A stretch of 35,297 nt of DNA, taken from assembly GCF_003351225.1 (NCBI RefSeq), contig NZ_QQSY01000002.1, positions 310,367 through 345,663 on the forward strand, given 5' to 3'. Both the position numbers and the translations under genes were made by a program. The notes beneath the pieces were generated by a model. The model was not told the DNA's origin. It was given only the letters and a program-made list of their open reading frames with translations, and made no database searches. Within the stretch, counting starts at the first letter, position 1; every line of letters starts with the position of its first letter. This document shows positions 31,592-35,297 of the stretch, in pieces. The DNA is from Dyella solisilvae (GTDB taxonomy: Bacteria > Pseudomonadota > Gammaproteobacteria > Xanthomonadales > Rhodanobacteraceae).

Positions 31592-34258
31592 TTACAGCCA
31601 GCGTCCGTAACGGCGGATGTAGATCGTCTTCACGATCTGGGTGAGCACGGCATAGGTGAACACCGTCAACGCCACCCAACCGAAGAACGCCGGCGGAAGC
31701 GTCACGAAGCCGAACTTCGAACCAATGCCGGTGAACGGCAGCACCAGGCCGATGAGGATGACGGCGGTGGTCAACGCCAGCACCGGCGCCGCTGCAATGC
31801 TCTGCACGAACGGGATCTTGCGCGTGCGGATCATGTGCACGATCAGCGTCTGGGTCAGCAGGCTCTCGACGAACCAGCCAGTCTGGAAGAGCGCCTGATG
31901 CTCCGGCGAATTCGCCCCGAACACATGCCACAACAGCCAGTACGTGGTGATGTCGAAGATCGAACTGACCGGACCGATCCACACCATGAAGCGGCCGATA
32001 TCGCTGGCGTCCCACTTGCGCGGTTTGCGCAGGTATTCCTCGTCCATCTGGTCAAACGGAATCGACAGCTGTGAGCCGTGGTAGAGCAGATCCAGCACCA
32101 GCAACTGCAGCGGCAGCATCGGCAGGAACGGCAGGAACGCGCTCGCCACCAGCACCGAGAACATGTTGCCGAAGTTGGAGCTGGCGGTCATCTTGATGTA
32201 CTTGATGATGTTGCCGAAGGTGACACGACCTTCGAGCACGCCCTCTTCCAGCACCATCAGGTTCTTTTCGAGCAGGATGATGTCCGCCGACTCCTTGGCG
32301 ATGTCGGTGGCGGTGTCCACCGAGATGCCGACGTCGGCCTCGCGCAGCGCCGGCGCGTCGTTGATGCCGTCACCGAGGAAGCCCACGGTGTGGCCCTGGC
32401 GCTGCAGCGACTTCACCACGCGCGCCTTCTGCAGCGGCGACATCTTGGCGAACACGGTGGTGCGCTTGACCAGCTCGTCGAGCTCTTCGTCGTTGAGCGG
32501 CTCGATGTGCTTGCCCTGCGCCGAATTGGCGACGTCCAGGCCGACTTCGCGACAGATCTTGCGCGTCACCGCCTCGTTGTCGCCGGTGATGACCTTCACC
32601 TCGACGCCATGATGGTGGAGCGCGGCGATCGCCGTGCCAGCGGTGTCCTTCGGCGGATCGAGGAAGGCCAGGCAGCCCACGGCGACCAGGCCGCTTTCAT
32701 CGGCCACGCCATAGGCGCGACCGGCCGGCGGCTGCTGCTTGATGGCCACCACCAGCACGCGCAGGCCGTCTTCATTGAGATGGCGCGTCATCGCCTTGAT
32801 GCTGGCGCGCTGCTCGTCGTCCATCGGCAGGATCTCGTCGCCCGCCTTGGCGTGCGTGCAGATCGACAGCATCTCTTCGACCGCGCCCTTGCACACCAGC
32901 AGCTCGCTGCCGCTGCCGTTGCTCACCACCACCGACATGCGACGGCGCTGGAAGTCGAACGGAATCTCATCAACGATGTGGTAGTGCTGCGCCATCTCAT
33001 CGAGGTCGCGGTGCGCCAGCACGGCCTTGTCCATCAGGTTCTTCAGGCCGGTCTGGAAGCGGCTGTTGAGGTAGCCGTATTCCAGCGCCTCGGCCGACTC
33101 CTCACCGAACAGGTCGAGATGGCGCTCGAGCACGATCTTGTCCAGCGTCAGCGTGCCGGTCTTGTCCGTGCACAGCACGTCCATGGCGCCGAAGTTCTGG
33201 ATCGCGTTGAGGCGCTTGACCACCACCTTGCGCTTGGACATCGCGATGGCGCCCTTGGCAAGGTTCGCCGTCACGATCAGCGGCAGCATCTCCGGCGTCA
33301 GGCCCACCGCCACCGACAGCGCGAACAGGAACGCCTGCAGCCAGTCGCCCTTGTCGAAGCCGTTGATGAGGAAAACGATCGGCACCATCACCGCCATGAA
33401 GCGGATCAGCAGCCAGCTGACGCTCTTCACGCCACGGTCGAAGCTGGTCTGCACGCGCTGGCCGACCACCGAGCGGGCCAGCGAGCCGAGATAGGTGCGC
33501 CCGCCGGTGGCCACGATCACCGCCGTGGCGGTGCCGCTGACCACGTTGGTGCCCATGTAGCACACGGTGCCCAGATCGAGCGGGTTGTCGCTGGAGCCGC
33601 TATCGAATTCGTCGACCACCTGCGCCTGCGAGGGCGGCGCCTTCTCCACCGGCAATGATTCGCCCGTCAGGATGGCCTGGCTGATGAACAGGTCCTTCGC
33701 CGAAACCAGGCGGAGGTCCGCGGGCACCATGTCGCCGGCGGCGAGGTGCACGATGTCGCCGGCCACCAGCTCGCCTACCGGCACTTCGATGCGCTCGCTG
33801 TGGCCGTCCGAGGCGCGGCGCGTCACCGTGGCGGTGTTGCGCACCATCGCCTTCAGCTTCTCGGCAGCCTTTGACGAACGGTATTCCTGGGTGAAGCTCA
33901 GGAACACGCTGATGCACACCATCACCGAAATGATGGTGGGGCCGGTGAGATTGGTGTGGTCCGTCGCCAGCTGCACGCACGCCAGCACCAGCAGCACCAC
34001 GATGAACGGATTCTTGAAGGCATGCAGGAGCTGCTTCGACCAGTGCGGCGGCCGCTCGTGCGAAACCTCGTTGGCGCCATCGCGATCGAGTCGCTCGGCG
34101 ATCTGTTCTTCGTTGAGACCGGCGGCGCTGGTGTCGAGCGCCGCGTAGAGCGCTTCGTTGTGGCGGAACGCTTCCTGCGCAACGGCCACGCGCACAGGCG
34201 CTGCGGCGCCCTTGCCGGCCGCCTTGCCGGTGACGGTCTGGGTGGAGTGCTTCTGCAT
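31592..34258 (-). CDS. mgtA: Magnesium-translocating P-type ATPase
   Basis: 888 residues from ATG 34258. P3B-type ATPase that imports Mg2+. Seen: N-terminal cytoplasmic segment, two membrane helices, actuator domain with I-L-T-G-E-S-L-P-V-E-K, the phosphorylation site D365-K-T-G-T-L-T, the K-G-A nucleotide-domain motif in V-C-K-G-A-V-E-E-M, D-P-P-K and G-D-G-I-N-D-A-P-A-L-R hinge motifs, and six C-terminal helices with the family's F-G-N-M-F-S-V and L-L-Y-H-G-S-Q. ATG 34258 follows CGGAAGCGA at a good distance, whereas ATG 34285 has no Shine-Dalgarno sequence. A long leader with its own ORF precedes it (34426-34903). Confidence 0.96.
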   Translation of the reverse strand: MQKHSTQTVTGKAAGKGAAAPVRVAVAQEAFRHNEALYAALDTSAAGLNEEQIAERLDRDGANEVSHERPPHWSKQLLHAFKNPFIVVLLVLACVQLATDHTNLTGPTIISVMVCISVFLSFTQEYRSSKAAEKLKAMVRNTATVTRRASDGHSERIEVPVGELVAGDIVHLAAGDMVPADLRLVSAKDLFISQAILTGESLPVEKAPPSQAQVVDEFDSGSSDNPLDLGTVCYMGTNVVSGTATAVIVATGGRTYLGSLARSVVGQRVQTSFDRGVKSVSWLLIRFMAVMVPIVFLINGFDKGDWLQAFLFALSVAVGLTPEMLPLIVTANLAKGAIAMSKRKVVVKRLNAIQNFGAMDVLCTDKTGTLTLDKIVLERHLDLFGEESAEALEYGYLNSRFQTGLKNLMDKAVLAHRDLDEMAQHYHIVDEIPFDFQRRRMSVVVSNGSGSELLVCKGAVEEMLSICTHAKAGDEILPMDDEQRASIKAMTRHLNEDGLRVLVVAIKQQPPAGRAYGVADESGLVAVGCLAFLDPPKDTAGTAIAALHHHGVEVKVITGDNEAVTRKICREVGLDVANSAQGKHIEPLNDEELDELVKRTTVFAKMSPLQKARVVKSLQRQGHTVGFLGDGINDAPALREADVGISVDTATDIAKESADIILLEKNLMVLEEGVLEGRVTFGNIIKYIKMTASSNFGNMFSVLVASAFLPFLPMLPLQLLVLDLLYHGSQLSIPFDQMDEEYLRKPRKWDASDIGRFMVWIGPVSSIFDITTYWLLWHVFGANSPEHQALFQTGWFVESLLTQTLIVHMIRTRKIPFVQSIAAAPVLALTTAVILIGLVLPFTGIGSKFGFVTLPPAFFGWVALTVFTYAVLTQIVKTIYIRRYGRWL

Positions 34259-34425
34259 GACTCGCTTCCGTGAAATCGGTGACATCTAAGCCGGACCAGC
34301 GAGCCGGGCGGGGTCATCCCGCGCGTGACGCCAAGACCTGCGCTATGGACTTCGTCGCAATCGACGCCACGGGACTGGCGGAGGCCAGCCCTTGCGCGGT
34401 GAGTCCTGGCGCGACCAAGCCTTCA

Positions 34426-34674
34426 TCAGTGACTGGATACCAGTTGCAGATGACGGTGTGCTTGCGGAGCGGCATGTTCGTGCCAATGAGCGACCGGCCG
34501 GCCGCCCTTAGCATCGGCGTTCCAATGCATATCGAGCGTGACCGGGGTCGGCGCCTGGGCCGGATTCAGCGGCGCGGGGACGGTGATGGTCCAGGAACGA
34601 CGGGCATCCACGCGGCGGCCCGACAGCGGGCGGACCGAGGTGCGCAGACGAAAGAAATCGCGAAGGAGCTTCAT
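34426..34674 (-). CDS. 82-codon Pro-rich leader ORF upstream of mgtA
   Basis: Starts with ATG 34674, 8 nt after a strong GAGGAG, and ends at 34426, 167 nt before mgtA. Third positions in the first 50 codons are GC-rich like real genes here. The sequence begins M-K-L-L-R-D-F-F-R-L and has five prolines in residues 33-44 (T-V-P-A-P-L-N-P-A-Q-A-P-T-P), then a His-rich tail with A-H-W-H-E-H. No signal peptide or membrane segment. I recognise no family. Position, ribosome site and Pro cluster recall the short Pro-rich leader peptides (MgtL and similar) that couple translation speed to mgt gene expression, but this ORF is far longer. It could also be an independent small protein. Confidence 0.55.
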   Translation of the reverse strand: MKLLRDFFRLRTSVRPLSGRRVDARRSWTITVPAPLNPAQAPTPVTLDMHWNADAKGGRPVAHWHEHAAPQAHRHLQLVSSH

Positions 34675-34903
34675 GGCCCTTTCTCCTCTTTAACGGCGCT
34701 GACAGCGCCGTCAGAGGTGGGCCGGTCTTCCCTAGTCCAGGAAAGCGCCAGCCGACCGCAGGCGGTCGCCGCAGCAGATCAGCTTGTGATGCAATGCCGG
34801 CACCCGATGCTCGCGGATGTCGACGTTGCGACTAGGGTAAACGTCCATATGCCTTGGGTTGATAGGACAGAGGCCACTTCAGGCGAAACACGCGCCGGGT
34901 GGC
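34675..34903 (-). other. Structured 5' leader of the mgtA transcript (~229 nt)
   Basis: From the predicted start near 34903 to the leader ORF no gene is seen. It holds three perfect inverted repeats: CCCTAGTC/GACTAGGG (34730-34737 with 34830-34837, closing a ~92-nt domain), CGACCG-CCTG-CGGTCG (34753-34768, inside that domain) and ACGGCGCT/AGCGCCGT with a 3-nt loop (34693-34711), the last ending 2-3 nt before the Shine-Dalgarno AAGAGGAG. The layout could be a riboregulator that controls ribosome access. I cannot match it to the M-box or another known riboswitch. Confidence 0.45.
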
Positions 34904-34909
34904 GCGCAA

Positions 34910-34938
34910 ATTGTCTTGCTGCGGTGCGCAAGTGTCAA
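34910..34938 (-). promoter_or_regulatory. Sigma-70 promoter for the mgtA leader
   Basis: On the minus strand, TTGACA (34938-34933, perfect -35) and GACAAT (34915-34910, four of six) with an exact 17-nt spacer. Transcription should start near 34903. Confidence 0.6.
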
Positions 34939-35079
34939 CCCTGTGACAGCGGGTTTTCGTGGCGAAAGTTGTTGCGGGGTGTCTCGCGAGGGGGGCGTCG
35001 CGCGGCCCCCAGCCCGAAGGAGTCCCGCCCATCGGGCCGTTGAACGGAAGCGCGGTCAGCCCGCGCCCTCAGCGACACT

Positions 35080-35297
35080 TGGATGGATCGCCAGGAGGAG
35101 GCTACCCGTCTCCGCGTGCCTCCCCTCTGCGTCATCCCAGCGACGGCTGGGAACCAGTGACTTGGCTCTTCATTTTTGATTTGAAGTGACTGCAAGCCGG
35201 CTCGCCTGCGGCGGGCTTCCGGACCGCTGCCGCGGCCCGGGTCACTTCTCTTTGCTTGCCCAAAGAGAAGTAACCAAGAGAAACGGCACCCCACTCG
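35080..35297. repeat. Repeat-like terminal region with two perfect hairpins
   Basis: TCCCAGC-GACG-GCTGGGA (35136-35153) and a perfect 11-bp stem ACTTCTCTTTG / CAAAGAGAAGT with a 6-nt loop (35244-35254 with 35261-35271). From memory, sequence of the type TTGCTTGCCCAAAGAGAAGT is dispersed in many Xanthomonadales genomes, and GTCATCCCAGCG...GCTGGGA is likewise common; I could not search. The region has no ORF with a ribosome site. The element is probably cut by the window edge. Confidence 0.55.

Noticed and set aside
32078-33658. Plus-strand ORF of 526 codons antisense to mgtA
   Set aside because: Lies within the P-type ATPase gene on the other strand; His/Arg/Leu/Gln-rich with no domain pattern.
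34314-34514. Minus-strand ORF of 66 codons overlapping the mgtA leader ORF
   Set aside because: No ribosome site and weak third-position bias. I considered a frameshift joining it with the 82-codon ORF but saw no slippery site.
34832-34850. Possible PhoP box in the mgtA leader
   Set aside because: Only one GTTTA half is present on the minus strand and it lies downstream of the predicted start.
34675-34903. M-box (ykoK) magnesium riboswitch
   Set aside because: I could not find the conserved M-box helices and core sequence; only the three inverted repeats are supported.
34270-35043. Plus-strand ORF of 257 codons
   Set aside because: Antisense to the mgtA leader, low complexity, no ribosome site.
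1-35297. tRNA, rRNA, CRISPR, IS element or prophage
   Set aside because: Looked for cloverleaf with CCA context, regular direct repeats with spacers, transposase motifs and att-like duplications; none seen.

Overview
The window is a high-GC bacterial chromosome segment, most likely from the Xanthomonadales, family Rhodanobacteraceae (Dyella, Luteibacter, Rhodanobacter or Frateuria type). I infer this from GC-rich third codon positions, tandem DsbA/DsbL genes, a Xanthomonad-style TonB-dependent receptor, the order slt / NDUFA9-like / cca, and the tsaD / rpsU / yqeY / dnaG block. It is mainly core chromosome. I see no phage, IS element, CRISPR array, rRNA or tRNA.

Layout: (1) 1-2798: two tandem periplasmic thiol:disulfide oxidoreductases (the first cut by the window edge), then an endonuclease/exonuclease/phosphatase-family protein translationally coupled to a small membrane protein. 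(2) 2697-4316, minus: a membrane-anchored GH17 beta-1,3-glucanase-like protein whose 3' end overlaps the small membrane gene. (3) 4503-8886: lytic transglycosylase slt, an NDUFA9-like dinucleotide-binding protein and cca. (4) 8947-11551: a 16-codon leader ORF, a GT2 polyprenyl-phosphate sugar transferase-like protein and a multi-spanning GT-C-like protein, which may form a lipid-carrier glycosylation module. (5) 11666-15154, minus: MidA/NDUFAF7-like methyltransferase and a TonB-dependent receptor with a Zur-like half-site at its predicted start of transcription. (6) 15371-17764: an EcsC-like protein, pteridine reductase, folK and folB (tetrahydrofolate metabolism). (7) 17881-22749: tsaD divergent from rpsU, then yqeY, a DUF1328 mini-protein, an opposing GNAT gene and dnaG. 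(8) 22993-23619: dedA. (9) 23694-34674, all minus: a cation and phosphate homeostasis block, read in transcription order as a Pro-rich leader ORF, mgtA, a Na/Pi cotransporter with a PhoU-like tail, and a CzcB-CzcA-NodT-type tripartite efflux system. (10) 34675-35297: a probably untranslated, structured mgtA leader with a good sigma-70 promoter, then repeat-like DNA.

The most interesting signals are regulatory. The mgtA gene has a long structured leader with a well-initiated 82-codon ORF carrying five prolines in twelve residues, which resembles in principle the Mg2+-sensing leaders of enterobacterial mgt genes. The GT2 gene appears to depend on a 16-codon leader peptide through an ATGA overlap. 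Four genes (EEP, cca, folB, dnaG) lack a Shine-Dalgarno sequence and have a -10-like hexamer only 6-9 nt before the start codon, suggesting leaderless mRNAs. All functions are assigned by reading motifs; no database search was possible.
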